Shown here: piece by piece, positions 61,466 to 61,568 of the stretch | Position numbering within the stretch: position 1 is the stretch's first letter | Layout of the letters: each line of letters begins with the position of its first letter | Assembly (NCBI GenBank): GCA_937885175.1 | Contig: CAKZZO010000117.1 | Span: 1-61,568 of the forward strand | Source: an uncultured Treponema sp. | GTDB lineage: Bacteria; Spirochaetota; Spirochaetia; Treponematales; Treponemataceae | Length of the DNA: 61,568 bases | Reading direction: 5' to 3' | Position numbers and translations under genes: made by a program | The notes under the pieces: model-generated | Database searches by the model: none | What the model saw: only the letters and a program-made list of their open reading frames with translations | What the model was told of the DNA's origin: nothing

Positions 61466-61568
61466 ATGAATTTTGTGCAGGGCAAACGCATTATAGATAT
61501 CGAGCTTGCATATCGCCTTTTTGCTGAATTTCCTCCCTTCCTCCAGCCGATACACATGGCGAGCGCAT
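61466..61568 (+). CDS. 5' part of the small ORF that continues at position 1
   Basis: From the ATG at 61466 the frame is open to the window end (MNFVQGKRIIDIELAYRLFAE...) and continues in frame through the identical bases 1-40 to the stop at 109-111. No ribosome site precedes it; an in-frame TTG lies at 61439. Real only if the contig ends truly join. Confidence 0.3.
   Translation, partial: MNFVQGKRIIDIELAYRLFAEFPPFLQPIHMASA
61529..61568. repeat. 40-bp terminal direct repeat, right copy
   Basis: Identical to positions 1-40. See the left copy. Confidence 0.95.

Noticed and set aside
1..61568. The window as a plasmid or phage genome
   Set aside because: It carries dnaE, recG, purB and dnaK and has no replication, partition, capsid or integrase genes. 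Matching ends alone do not outweigh this.
1..61568. tRNA, rRNA or CRISPR arrays
   Set aside because: Reading both strands showed no T-loop/acceptor pattern, rRNA core or regularly spaced repeats with unique spacers.

Overview
The window looks like chromosomal DNA of a treponeme-like spirochaete. Supporting this are many lipoprotein-type transporters, outer-membrane beta-barrels with short signal peptides, a long Ig-repeat/OmpA surface protein, palindromic intergenic repeats and the protein sequences in general. Genus is an inference, since no rRNA or other marker is present. No tRNA, rRNA or CRISPR array was seen. The first and last 40 bases are identical, and reading across the joined ends gives one continuous small reading frame. 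The contig was therefore either called circular by the assembler or ends in a repeat. The housekeeping content (dnaE, recG, purB, dnaK) argues against a plasmid.

Layout. 1-4.5 kb: end of a small ORF, an outer-membrane barrel and its 1055-residue Ig/OmpA partner. 4.5-8.3 kb: hot-dog thioesterase, a palindrome array, a sugar-acid-type SDR, a MATE exporter and a frameshifted amino-acid-binding protein. 8.5-16.4 kb: purB, then recG, yggT and dnaE on the minus strand. 16.6-17.5 kb: a tandem pair of small secreted paralogues. 17.6-25.5 kb: two consecutive ferric-iron-type ABC operons separated by a possible small RNA. 25.6-29.4 kb: a siderophore/cobalamin-type ABC operon followed by an outer-membrane porin.

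29.5-40.9 kb is a full sulfate-assimilation island: siroheme sulfite reductase, TusA-like protein, ThiS-like carrier, MoeB/HesA-type activating enzyme, JAMM protease, sulfate ABC transporter, AprA/AprB-like APS reductase and CysD/CysN. Sulfate would be imported, adenylated to APS, reduced directly to sulfite (no CysC or CysH), reduced to sulfide and loaded onto the carrier as a thiocarboxylate for cysteine or homocysteine synthesis. CysN carries the remains of an APS-kinase domain without its P-loop, which fits loss of the PAPS route. A shared 19-bp dyad (ACCTA-N9-TAGGT and variants) lies in five promoter regions: the first iron operon, the siderophore operon, the sulfite reductase operon, the sulfate transporter operon and aprAB-cysDN. 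This suggests one iron/sulfur regulon.

40.9-45.8 kb (minus): grpE-dnaK-dnaJ plus a translationally coupled M28 peptidase, with a strongly structured element between dnaK and dnaJ. 46-47.4 kb: an unrecognised protein and an XRE regulator. 47.4-56.3 kb: a surface-polysaccharide cluster (WecG-type transferase, flippase, UDP-galactopyranose mutase, polymerase, three glycosyltransferases, acetyltransferase) preceded by four repeated XRE-like operators. 56.3-61.4 kb: asnA, a decayed type IIL-like methyltransferase, a membrane-anchored nuclease, a KDPG aldolase fused to a glyoxalase-like domain, and an SGNH esterase.
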